This document shows positions 33,313-44,141 of a DNA stretch of 64,000 nt, piece after piece. A program made the translations under genes and the position numbers. Origin of the DNA: Trileptium ribeirensis (taxonomy: Eukaryota > Nematoda > Enoplea > Enoplida > Thoracostomopsidae); contig JASANE010017363.1 in the NCBI GenBank assembly GCA_030248225.1, positions 1-64,000 on the forward strand, written 5' to 3'. Position 1 is the first letter of the stretch; each line of letters starts with the position of its first letter. The notes under the pieces are model-generated. The model worked only from the letters and a program-made list of their open reading frames with translations. It was not told the DNA's origin and ran no database searches.

Positions 33313-34052
33313 ATGTAAGAGTAGGACTCGTCCCCCTTTCTAACCTTTTTATTGAATATTCTTGGTTGCTGCATATTCACACTTCAAATATATCTTCGAC
33401 TATTTCGTTGTGCCATGTATATCTGTATGCACGTAATCTTGATGTTCAATAAACTTTGACTTTGACTTGACTTTGAGAGTAAGAGACTTCAACTGAATAG
33501 TAGTCGACCACTACTATACAGTTTTATATACGTGGTCTAAAGCAAGCTGGGGTAGCTGCAAATAAAATAACGGCATTTAGCAGTGTAAACCTAAGGTAGA
33601 GGTTAAGGTAATCATATGCTGGTACGCTCCTCAGCCAGTCGGGGGCGAGTTGTGCCAACCCACAAGGGCTATATTAGAGTAATAGATAACCTAACCTTAA
33701 ACCGCTGTCACTCAAACTATACTTCATAAACATAAGCTACTACCTATAACTTAGGGTTAAGAAATGAGGCTCAAGCATGGTTACCCATTGTCCTATATTT
33801 CCTGTATTTTGATTTTTTGTCCTATATTGTCCTATATTTTGACGTTTGTCCTATATTTACTATATTTAGGATTCGATTATTTACCACCATGGCAGTCGGG
33901 ACAGCATAGAATCTGGTGCAAATATTCCAACTTTGTCAATTAATTATTTATAACAGCATATTATAAATATATATATGCCTTTCAGGAACAAAAATGTGCA
34001 TTGATTGTTATATATTTTGTTGTGTTTTACTATTTGTTATATACCTATATAT

Positions 34053-34868
34053 CAGGGAGTAACCGGAATTCCGGTTCCGGCGAAAATCGTGTTCCGGTTG
34101 CGGTTCCGGGAAAGGGCAAAAACCATACCGGAACCGGAATTCCGGTTTAAAAAGTTGGTTTGAAATTTTCCACGTTTTTTGCTTCATCTGTGATCCAAAC
34201 ATATGTAATATATATTATACAATGATCAAGCTCCAATACAACCAAGCAAAAGAAAAGATTAACTAACCAATTTGCCGTATGAAACGTAAGTAGGGCACAT
34301 AATTTGAGCAGGAATTTTTCATAATAACCTGCAGGAGTTTGTTAAATCGAAGCCAGGTCGATGCTTGTATCAGCTATCTCTGACCACTGATCAGAAAATT
34401 ATCTTCTCTCTATTATTTTCTCTTAGAATCATATAAACCAATAATTTTAAGTTTCCGACAGAAGAACATGCAACAAACGTATGTGTAGTAAAGGGAGGCG
34501 ACTGGAGACAGCGAAAGTGTGTATTCTACGCTCCAAGCTTTGTAAGCACATTCGATTTGACGCAGTATACGCAATGGTGTATAGTGGAAGACATTTTTTG
34601 CTCTGAATGTCCAAAAACCGACATATTTGATCGATAAACATTATTAGCTTCCTCAGTCTCTTTAAAGTTTCAGAAAGGCAATAATACCATCGCAATACAT
34701 TAAGTTTAATGTAAAAGTTATTTTTAATGCATTTTAAATCCACTATACCTTCATTTCTTCCATCATCTGTTTTACTATATATAAATTTCGAAGACCAGGT
34801 TCCGGTTCCGGATCCGGTTTAAATGATCGGTTCCGGTTCCGGTAAATTTCGGTTCCGGTTATTCCCTG
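34053..34868. mobile_element. CCGGAA-family hAT MITE, copy with 8-bp duplication
   Basis: The left end CAGGGAGTAACCGGAATTCC and the right end (minus strand) CAGGGAATAACCGGAACCG are inverted and rich in CCGGAA. CTATATAT flanks both sides (34045-34052 and 34869-34876). It is about 300 bp shorter than the other copies because an internal block is missing. A 98-codon frame is shared with other copies but has no known domain. Confidence 0.85.
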
Positions 34869-35029
34869 CTATATATATTATATAGGTATATATATATATA
34901 TTCCCTGCTATATATATATAGGTATATTGAAAAAGCGTAAAACTCAACAAACATTACATATTTTTGTTTAAGAATTGCGTAAATATAAATACGCTGTAAT
35001 TAATAATAGACTACGTCGTTCGTAAAAAC

Positions 35030-36150
35030 ATGCCTCGACAAGCTGCTTATAACAAAGCCTGGGAGCAATGTTCTACTGATAATCAGTCGAACTCGGTGTG
35101 GCTTACAATTTCGTCTCCTGGACCATATTCTGTGTACTGCAAACTGTGCGACAGATCTTTCAGCATTGGCAACCAAGGATATCCCCAAATCAAACAACAT
35201 TCGTCTAGAATTAATCACGTGGGCGTCGTTAAAAATCTTGAGGATTCTCAAACGCAATCCAAGTTCACTGTCTCCAAAAGCAATGGCACGATAACGGTTC
35301 GTAAGCCCAGTGCACCCGAACCAGTCGAATTATGTCACGAAGATAGAGTTGCGACATGTCGTTGGTCTACATTTGTTTTATCGATTTTATTGGGAAGCCG
35401 GCAGAATCATTTCTTGCAGTGTTCCAAAACAACGAACCTGTCGTTCATCTGCTCTGGGAGAAATCGGAAGAGTTTTTATACAGTATACCAGTTATATCAG
35501 TAAACTACAATGTCTTGTCTAGCACTCGAGCAACCTGAGGGACCTTAATGTCACTGATTCTAGCAATTTAAAGACTTATTCCATGATCGATGTTGGTGTC
35601 GATACATTACAACAATTACAAAAACTTTGCAGCGACAAACTGAAAACTGTTCGTTTAAACCTGCGAGCTGCACTTTTGGCAATGATTGTAAATCTGAAAT
35701 CAACATTACCTTTAAACGTTGCAATTGTCCAAGATTTGCGTTTTGCAAATCCTCTGAACATTGCAAAAACCGACGAAGCTTCTGTTATGCGTGTCGCATT
35801 GGCTCTGTACCAAGCGTTTCCAACTATATTGCCACTATTCAGAGTTGATACTGTTAAAGACGAATGGCGCACGTTTGTGTAATGTCGACAGTGACGTTGC
35901 CGGAATAGGTCGAGTGGATGAATATTGGTCCATAGCCTTGTCGAAAATATCATGTGATGGAAAGATGCTTTATCCAAACCTTAGTGCTGTTGTGAAAACA
36001 GCGCTGACAATTCCTCACGGACAAGCCGAAGTTGACCGTGGATGCTCGGTTAACAGCGGCATATTGTCCCAGAATCGAGCCCGTCTTATCGATAAACGAT
36101 ATTTGCCGGGCGATTACTTAAGGCTTACATATCTTGTGTATATGGGTTAA
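35030..36150 (+). pseudogene. BED-finger hAT-like transposase, frameshifted
   Basis: An ATG at 35030 opens a frame with a BED-like zinc finger: Cys37, Cys40, His57 and His63 in YCKLCDRSF..KQHSSRINH. After about residue 105 the frame breaks repeatedly. Pieces continue in three frames to 36150, ending with a hAT-type C-terminal block (NLSAVVKTALTIPHGQAEVD followed by RGCSVN). At least three frameshifts are needed. It is the transposase of the surrounding 33776-36636 element. Some further coding may be left to 36540. Confidence 0.7.
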
Positions 36151-36639
36151 CAAACATTAGTCGACTTGCGATTACATCTTCGCTTTTGCGGGACTACTGC
36201 AGTGCTGCGTCAAAGTACAAGGCCCACCAGGAGGCATTACGTAAGCAACATTCAACGCAGCCGGAAAACGCTTCAAACGCGAACGATCAGAGCAGTGCGG
36301 GGCACCGGTTACTAAAAATTCGTGACTCAAGCGTCTTCGCGACGAAGAAGTAAAAACTGCCGAAGCTATGCTCCAGAGGCATCTGCTGCTTTGGAATCCA
36401 CATGCGCAGCAAAGATGATGGAGTTATCGGAGGTGGCAGCAACGAACACTAAAGTTTCCAAGCGACAAACTCAAAGCCCTACGCAAAGCGATATCTGCTC
36501 TTAACGAGGAAGAAGTGAACCTTCTCAAGAAAAAGTGACTAGTTGTAATATATGAGGTACGTTTATGGCACTGACGTTGTCCTATGTTTTTTCAGCTGGT
36601 GTCCTATATATTTTGAATTGTGCGTGGGTAACCCTGCTC

Positions 36640-37167
36640 AATTATTCGGTAGCTTTAACTTAACCTAAACTCAAATTATTAAATAGGGATAGTCGAGCGA
36701 GAGCGGAAAATAAGTGGCCGAGTGGTACTAAAACGTCGAAGAGTCAGACTGTGCAAGAATGGCTATTGAAATATTAGCAATCTAAAATAAAGTACAAAAG
36801 AATTGTACCTGAAGTTTTCGAATACCGGTGTTAAAGCATACATAGCGTACCAGTGATCTACGGGTAGAAATTATCAGTGCCATAATATTTTATCTTTGTA
36901 ATAAACATTACTTATCAGCGTTTGTTGCTCAATCGTCTGGAACGAGAGCAAGTTAAGCGGAGCCAGGATCGTGCAGTTTCGCAAAATATATATAGGGCAC
37001 GAGTATAAGGCAGGGTGTGCGCCGCTAGATCGTCCCACCGGCATTCTACTGGCCATACCTCGGACCACACAATCTTCCGGTGACGAATCACGTCTCCTTT
37101 TTAATTCCGATAGCTGTCATAACAAAAATCCCTATCCAATCCCTACCCATGGGAAAACAACATAAAA
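36640..37167 (+). repeat. Copy A, 3' end segment
   Basis: This resumes copy A after the hAT-like element and matches 41060-41425 and 42100-42460 through AACCGGTG, AGGGCACGAG, CACCGGCATTCTACTGGCC and TCGGACCACAC. Confidence 0.7.
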
Positions 37168-37375
37168 TAGCAATGTTGTTAGGGGTCCACTAAGCTATCA
37201 AAGGTCCTCAAGCTCCAAAAATCAAAAAATTCTCCTTTTTAGCCCGGGTTTTCAAAAATTCATTTATTCATTTATTCCACTTCTACGTCCTAATTATTTA
37301 TATTTGTTTTGTTGTTTTCGCTCAGATTATGTCTAATTTGCATAATCTGTCATATTTTCAGATTTGAATAGGGGT
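37168..37375 (+). repeat. 2-kb unit, head fragment A2
   Basis: Directly after the end of copy A, TGTTAGGGGTCCACTAAGCT restarts the unit, like the head of copy A at 28187. It is cut after about 200 bp by the inverted copy D. Confidence 0.55.
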
Positions 37376-37379
37376 ACGG

Positions 37380-39180
37380 GTTGCATTCTTATTTTTCCTT
37401 AGGTCGGTTATAAAAGGGGACGGGATTCGTCACCTGAAGATTCTGTGGTGTGAGTTGTGGCTAGTAGAATGCTGGTGGGACGATTAATACGGCGTAATAC
37501 CTGCTTTTCGTGATCAATATTCGCCCTGTATTTTGCAATGCGGCGTGATCCTTGTTCGGCTCTAATTGCTCCGGTTCTAGATAGTGGAGCAACCAACACG
37601 TATAAGGAACGTTTATTGCGAAGTAGATAAAATATTAAGGCACTGATATTGCTATGCGTAAATCGCTTGCGGCACTATTCATTAGTACCCGTATTGAAAA
37701 GCCTCGAGGCTATTCTTTAGTACCGTAATTTTTGATCACACTAAGCCTACACCGGTCGCTCTGGCACAGACTTTCAACTTTCGCACAGTGTGACTCTCGG
37801 CTTACACACTATTCGGCCACTTGTTTCAGCTTTCACCCCCTTCTCCCGATTTGTATTACTTTTAGGTTTAAGTTATGTTACGATTTCCTAGTATTTGGGC
37901 CTAAGTTCTTAGTCTTACGTTATAACAACTGTTTAGGAAGTATGGTTTGAGCGATAGTGAGGTTAGGTTATTTATTACTCTGTTATAGCGCCTGTGGGTT
38001 GACACAACACGCGCTCAGCTGGCTGATGCACCGTGCGAGTATTTGATTACCTCAACCTAAGCCGTATATTTACTCTAATAGTGCCAGCTATGTTAAACAA
38101 ACCGATCCCGACTGGCTGCCTAACTGCGTTACTAAAACTGCACGGTAGCGGTCGCCTACAGTTCAGTTGAAGTTTCTTACGCCACACGAGCCCCGGCTGG
38201 CTGCTCGTATGGGGAGGTCCGTGGCTGCCGGCTGGCTGGCCAAAGATAGTAAGTGGGATCTAACGGCGACTCGAGAAGGTAATCGATTCTTCGCCCCTTG
38301 CTCTGACCGGTCTTCTCAAGAGTAGTACTACTTGCTCCGCCGACACCGGCTGGCTGCCAGACCTCACAAGTAGAACTACTATATTTTCGGAACCCACCAA
38401 CATCTCGCCTGGTTTTGCTTACTCGACACGGGGGCCGAAATTTTTAACGTATTACTAGCCCTACGTTATGCTATTATATCGCTCCTAATAATATAATCGC
38501 CACTTCTCGCCTAAGATTTTTATTGGAAAATTAATATTACTAACGCTAGTTTTAGTAGCGTTTTAAATTAGGTAGCTACGTATTTGTAAACAATAACGCT
38601 CGGCCGTTATTCTTAAAACTTGAAGCATCCACGAAATTCACCAATAAATTCCATTCTTTAGATCACAACTCCAAGCTAGAAATACAATTACAATAACTCC
38701 AACACGCGATTCTTTTTGCGTCAAAGTTCGGTAATTTCCGACTAAAACTCACGAAATCCAGATTTAAAAGCTAAAGAATAGCTTATATGCTGTTTTTCTA
38801 ACTCCAGCTACACCGCCGAACCAACGAAACAATAACCGCCTCTGTGACTGGTGTAAGGATGACGCCTAGCTACTAGCTAGGTAACCGATCTTCAATAATA
38901 AAACAAAATGAATCAATAATGTATTTAGCACGATAAATCGATGCTCCAGTACTTCGCGTAACCGAAACCAAGACGACTGAAACTATTAGACAAAAGCTTA
39001 TTAAGCATAGGCTAGCTAATAAAAATGAACGGTCATTATGCAAATTAGTTTGAGAAAGAACTAAAATTTATAAAATTTTAAATTTTAGGAGAACTTGAAA
39101 TTAGGGACTCATATAATAATTGATTTGGTGAAAAAAGAGATTTTGAACCTCGAAAAGGAAGGGACCCCTGGTAGCCTACT
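37380..39180 (-). repeat. 2-kb non-coding unit, copy D, inverted
   Basis: Read on the minus strand it follows copy A and copy B in order: an AT-rich head, CCAGCCGGTGTCGGCGG, CCAGCCAGCCGGCAGCC, CAGCCAGCCGGGGCTCG, GAAACTTCAACTGAA, CAGCCAGTCGGGATCGG and CCCACCAGCATTCTACTAGC. It has no insertion at the site used by the LINE in copy A. Confidence 0.75.
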
Positions 39181-39184
39181 TTAC

Positions 39185-41425
39185 CACCTACAATCTGATT
39201 TTGTTTTTCTTATTAGCTAACGTACAGTTAGCTTGTTTTTCAATTCAGTTTAGTTCTGTTCCACTAAAGTATAAGTAAGATCGACAGAGTTGGTTGTGCT
39301 TAGAGACTAATTTTCTGGCTTATCATTCTTAATGTTGATAGCGTAAAGAATTACGCTAAGGTCATAATTAGCGGTCCTATTTTACACTTGAGGATAAAGA
39401 ACTATGCCATAGAGATCTTGAATATTGTTTTCGAATTTACTTAATTTTTAATCGGTTACCTAGCTACTAGTATACTTGGTAGAGTTGTTCACACGTGACA
39501 GTTTGAATTTATTGGGATGTCCTATAGTCTAGTAGATTGTTGTTATCGAGTTCTGGTGCTGTGATCTTTACGAAAGTGCTGTAAGAGTGCTAACATTATT
39601 ACGTCGAAATATTTATTACACACGATTTAGCTGCAACCGTTTTAATTTAACAAAAAGTTTTAATAGGTTACCTAGCTAGTCAGTCAGTCAGTCAGTGAGC
39701 ACTTCGCTCTCGCAGAGCTGGCTCCTCCTCGACAGTATCGACCCTGCACGATCTTTGGTGTCTTGCCATGTTCGTAGCAGCATATTCTCGACCACAAAAT
39801 TCGCATACTTTTCTTCTTGCGCGCTATACCCGGGCTTGGGCCTCCTCCAGCGCTGAACTTCTTCCTTGCCCATCAGGGTTGCACGATCTGCTTTGACGTG
39901 CGATGTTCGATTTCGATATGCTCTTGTTGCAGAATTCGCATTTCCGAGAGTTTGCATCGTTAGGTTGCTGTTCACCACACACTTTTAAAAGCTAAGGCTA
40001 ACCTAAGCTAAGCTAGAAGCTAAGGTAAATCGTGTCGTCATCATCGGTCGGTTTTTTATACCTGTGTTGAATTATGCTTAATGTTGTGCAAGGGTTACGA
40101 TTGTGTTCTAGCTAAAATTTTAACCTAATTCTGGTGGATTTTGGAGTTTCAACTCAAGATTACGCAACAGTTGGCTTAAAGAAAAGCCTATACTCGGCTC
40201 GTCGATTTTTCAGTGTAAAGGACTGCACCTGCTAGGTGCCTTACTTATTATTGGTGTTCGCATCGAATTTTGAGTGACTTTTATGTAAAAATTGGTGTCA
40301 CATTTAGGTAATTTTAGTTACGGTAGTTAGTTACCTTAATAATATTATTTTTCGCAAATAAAACAGAGGACGTCATAATGATAAGTATACTAGGGCTGAT
40401 CGAATACTATAACCATATTAGTTAATAATAACTTACTAATTCGGCCCCTACGTGTTGAGTGAGCATTATCCGGGCGAGAGTACAGGTGGGCTTGTGGTTA
40501 GTAGCTCGTAATGGCAACCAGTCGGGGCAGCTTAGCAAGCAGTGCTATTCCTGAGAAGACCGGACAGTAAGGGGAGTGGAGTCGCATTACCCTCGAGCCT
40601 CCAGTCGATTCCACGTGCTTTTCTTGGTCAGCCAGTCTGGGGTCTCGAATCTCTAGTGCGATTTTAGCAAAGTTCGCCTGAATACTAGTCGACCGCTACT
40701 ACGCAGTTGTATTTAACGTTGTTCGTCAGCCATTCGGGTGCGACTTGTGTAAAATAACCGGCAAGTACGTATTAGCGTAAATCTAAGGTCTAGGGTGAGG
40801 TAATCAATTAACCCTGCATTAGACTAGCCACTCGGGAGTCGGTTGTAGCAACTCACCAGAGCAGTTTTAGATTACCATCTAACCTAAATCTAAATATCGA
40901 TCGCTCAAAACATAACCCACTAAATAAGGAACGTATTAGTCTAAATCTAAGGTTAAGGTACTCATATATATAGTCGTACGGTTACCAGCCATTCGGGGGT
41001 AATCGTGTCAACCTCACAAGAGGAGTATATAATATAATAGTACGTAACCTAAAGGATAAAAGTATCAGAAATCGAGAGTATGGAATAACGAGTGATTAAG
41101 TTGCCGAGTGAAAACGGAGTGAAAGTCTAGCAGACTTATAGCAAGATCTAGAGTCGAGACTGTGCTAAAATAACCGGTGGATTCTTACGCAAAATAGTCT
41201 ATACGGGTACTAAAGAACAGTGCCCGCGCCGCAACGCAAACTATAGGGCACGAGCACCGACGGTAGAAGTAGAAGCGCGAGCCAACGTACTTCCCCACCG
41301 GCATATTACTGGCCACGCCTCGGACCGCACATCTTCAGGTGACAAATCCCTACCCCATTCAATAACCAATAGCCGTCATAACAAATATCCCACCCAACCC
41401 CTACCCCACTGGAAAGCGTAAAATA
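39185..41425 (+). repeat. 2-kb non-coding unit, copy B
   Basis: It meets copy D head to head. It shares TATTAGCTAACGTACAGTTA, GCGTAAAGAATTACG, an AATAAAACAGAGGACGTCAT block, AATTCGGCCCCTA and five CAGCCA-type motifs (40518, 40630, 40726, 40832, 40992). It then ends in the CACCGGCATATTACTGGCC block. It is longer than A or D because of an extra 0.3 kb at about 39680-39990. Confidence 0.75.
39688..39978 (-). CDS. Unidentified ORF in an insert private to copy B
   Basis: A 96-codon minus-strand frame lies in a GC-rich insert that begins with a short CAGT repeat. The protein is charged (EEVQRWRRPKPGYSAQEEKY, then ENMLLRTWQDTKDRAG). Copies A and D lack it. No family was recognised. It could be an exon-like capture or part of a small element. 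Confidence 0.28.
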   Translation of the reverse strand: MVNSNLTMQTLGNANSATRAYRNRTSHVKADRATLMGKEEVQRWRRPKPGYSAQEEKYANFVVENMLLRTWQDTKDRAGSILSRRSQLCESEVLTD

Positions 41426-41449
41426 TAAGATAATTCAAGAGCGCCAGAG

Positions 41450-42470
41450 ATACGACTTTCATGTTTTAGGCGAGCAGATTCGGAGGTGCTGAGGAGCATT
41501 GCTTGTTGGTCTTCAGGCGTGGATCAGCTAGAAGCGTTATTCTTTAGTAAACCGGGTGAGTGAGGGGCGAGGATTGTAGTACCCTTTCGAGTCACCAATG
41601 GTCCCCAAGTGCTATTTTTGGTCAACCACTTTCGGGGGCCAAGAATCTCCCTCTGTTCGATCAGTCACCTTTGTGGGTCGTTTAGAACCGAGAAACTTCA
41701 ACTTATTAGTAGTCGACCGCTACTATACAGTTTTAGTAACGTAGTCTGCCAGCCAGTTTTGGGGGCGGCTTGTTTAATTTAACCGGCACGTACTAGTATA
41801 AATCTAAACGTCAGGTTAAGGTAATTAACCCTGCAATCGGCCAGCCACTTTCGGGGGTCGGTTGTATCAACTCGAAAGAGCCTTAGTAGAGTACTAGATA
41901 ACGTAAACCCTAAGCTGCCTCACTCAAACAGTATCGCATTTGCCAGCCAAATTGAGCAGGTGTATCAAATAAGGAAAGTATTAGCCTAAATCTAGGTCCT
42001 AGGTTGAGCTATCTAGATAATCGTGCAGTTTGGCCAGTCAGAGACTAAGTGGTTCAAGGTCAAGCGCTAGTGGCCAAGTTAACACGAATAAACGAAAGAG
42101 CTCAAGTAACCGGTGTAATTACAGCGAATGTATGTAGCTTAGCGGTACCCAAAAAGAGTGGTATCCGAAGGACGTTACAGATTTTGCTCGTTGTAACAGC
42201 GCCTTAATATTTTACCGGTTTTGTAATAAACATTAATTGCTACCAGTGTGATGCCTATTTTTCCTTCTTTGATTGAATCGTACGTAGTCGCGCCGCAACG
42301 CAAAATATAAGGCATAGGCCATAGTTGCCAGAAACAAAGAACGCGTGCCAGACCTCGGACCACGCAATCTTTGATGACGAATCTCATCCCATTTTTAATT
42401 CCGATAGCCGTCATAATAAGAAAATCCCCATCCAACCCCCACCCCAATCTCAAGAGCAAATGTACCATAT
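41450..42470 (+). repeat. 2-kb non-coding unit, copy C, head missing
   Basis: It starts within the motif region and follows copy B directly in the same direction. It carries CAACCACTTTCGGGGGCC, CCAGCCAGTTTTGGGGGCGG, CCAGCCACTTTCGGGGGTCG, TAGTCGACCGCTACTATACA and the 3' CCGATAGCCGTCATAA line shared with copies A and B. Confidence 0.7.
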
Positions 42471-42809
42471 AGGTTTGTCGCTTTTTAAAACAGGCGTTGA
42501 GCTGCAAAATATTCTCTACTGAACCCGCAATTACCCTAACATGGGGTAATTGTAGCCCATGGATGGGGTTATTGTGGGTCATCATAATTTTGGTGGCAAT
42601 TTGCGAATCTATACTACATAGACGTGTGGTACATTTAGGTTCTGTCTCAAGGGATTTCCAAATAATGCAGCTACATGGATCATCATAAAAAGGAAATGCC
42701 ATACAACAAACATGCGTGTGTAATTCTGAAAACTATGCGAGGAAAGCACCCACCTTAATTTTGACCAGGAAACACAGTGGAGGAGCAATTGACAATGATA
42801 ACTGTGCGC

Positions 42810-43922
42810 CAGGGAGTAACCGGAATTCCGGTTCCGGCGAAAATCGTGTTCCGGTTGCGGTTCTGACAAAGGGCAAAAACCATACCGGAACCGGAATTCC
42901 GGTTTATAAATTTGTTTAAAATTTTCCATATTTTGGTTCATCCAAACATAAGTAATACATATTACACAATGATGAAGCTTCAATTCAACCAAGCAAAAAA
43001 GATTAACTAAGCAATTTGCCGTGTGAAACGTAAGTAGGACACATATTTACAGTAGGAATTTTTCATAATAACCTGCAGGAGTTTGTTAACATATCAAAGC
43101 CAGGCCGATGCTTCTAGCAGCTATTTTACACATTCAGAAGTCTGTGGGGTGCGTTTGAATTAAACCGGTACAACTCGGTGCTTACGCAGAAGTACTTAGG
43201 GTAAATGCTTGGCTAACATAAATTATGTCAAGCACTTGCCAGTGCGCTTGTAAACTTTGTAAATCAGTCTAAATTGAAGTAAATTTATGTTATCTGCAAC
43301 ACAGCTAGAAACTGCTTTCTTAGCAATGAACTGTATTTATTGAAACTGTGCGAGCAGCATCATAGTTTGTCTCATTTATTGCATTCTGATGAGAAAGCTA
43401 TCATCATTATCATCTAACTGACGGGCATAGGTTGTCAAACGCTAGCTTAAACAGTGTCTCTGATCACTGATCAGAAAATTACCTTCTATCTATTATTTTT
43501 TCTCTTAGAATCATATAAACCAATTATTTCAAGTTTCCTACCGAAGATCATGTAACAAACATATGTGTAGTAAACGGAGGCGTCTGGAGACAAAGCGAAA
43601 GTGTGTATTCTACACTCCAAGCTTTGTAAGCACATTCAATTTGACACAGTATATGCAATGGTGTATAGTGGAAGGCATTTTTGGTCTGGGTGTCCAAATA
43701 CCGCCATATTGATCAATAAATAAACATTATTAGCTTCCTCCGTCTCTATACACACATTAAGCTTAATGTAAAAGTTATTTTTAATGTATTTTAAATCCAC
43801 TGTACCTTCATTTCTTCTTTCATCTGTTTTACTATATATAAATTTCGAAGACCAGGCTCCGGTTCCGGATCCGGTTTAAGTGGACGGTTCCAGTTGCTGG
43901 TTCCGGTTCCCGTTATTCCATG
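42810..43922. mobile_element. CCGGAA-family hAT MITE with perfect 8-bp duplication
   Basis: CAGGGAGTAACCGGAATTCC opens it and GTTATTCCATG closes it. CTGTGCGC flanks both ends exactly (42802-42809 and 43923-43930). This duplication is not low-complexity and fixes the family as hAT-type. It is about 1.1 kb with no transposase. Confidence 0.9.
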
Positions 43923-44141
43923 CTGTGCGCTTCTATTAACAATTTTCGCCAAAATGTCCAACACGGTCATGCTATTCGGTATTGATGACATTGATATTTG
44001 ATTAATTGTTGTTGCCGTTCCATAAAAATATAGTAAATTCAAAAATTTTGCTGACCGTAACGCGACCTCCTTCGTAAAATAGTCAAAATTTATCAAAGTT
44101 TGTGCAATACTTGTATATAATTATATAGAAATTTATATAAG

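Larger units (their letters stand above)
29234..33475 (+). mobile_element. Full-length CR1-like LINE
   Basis: This is a complete non-LTR retrotransposon of 4.24 kb with a short 5' leader (29234-29336), ORF1 and ORF2. It ends in AATAAACTTTGACTTTGACT and a short TTGACT-type tail, not poly(A), as in CR1-group elements. AGAGTAA flanks both ends. It sits inside copy A of the 2-kb unit. ORF1 is intact. ORF2 is broken between the endonuclease and reverse transcriptase. Confidence 0.85.
33776..36636 (+). mobile_element. hAT-like transposon with GTCCTATATTT subterminal repeats
   Basis: The left end CATGGTTACCCA and the right end (minus strand) CAGGGTTACCCA are inverted. Next to them sit repeated GTCCTATATTTTGA motifs (about five on the left, two on the right). 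CTCAA occurs at both borders, but a clean 8-bp duplication could not be aligned. It interrupts copy A of the 2-kb unit and itself contains the CCGGAA MITE at 34053-34868 and a decayed transposase gene. Confidence 0.7.
28187..37167 (+). repeat. 2-kb non-coding unit, copy A, split by insertions
   Basis: The unit starts TGTCGGGGGTCCAGTAGGCT and runs 28187-29233, 33476-33775 and 36637-37167, about 1.9 kb in all. The interruptions are a LINE (29234-33475) and a hAT-like element (33776-36636). Copies D and B show the uninterrupted order. It carries CAGCCTGTCGGG (29050), CCAGCCGGTCGGGGG (29171), CAGCCATTCGGGG (29208) and CAGCCAGTCGGGGGCG (33634). Near its end is a conserved CCCACCGGCATTCTACTGGC, then CAATCTTCCGGTGACGAATC. 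No coding frame is shared by the copies. Confidence 0.75.

Noticed and set aside
33768..36644. Perfect 8-bp target duplication for the hAT-like element
   Set aside because: GGCTCAAG and CTCAATTA share only CTCAA at different offsets, so no duplication is claimed.
42175..42992. ORFs of 175 and 127 codons
   Set aside because: They span unrelated junctions (2-kb unit copy C, spacer and MITE end) and show no domain.
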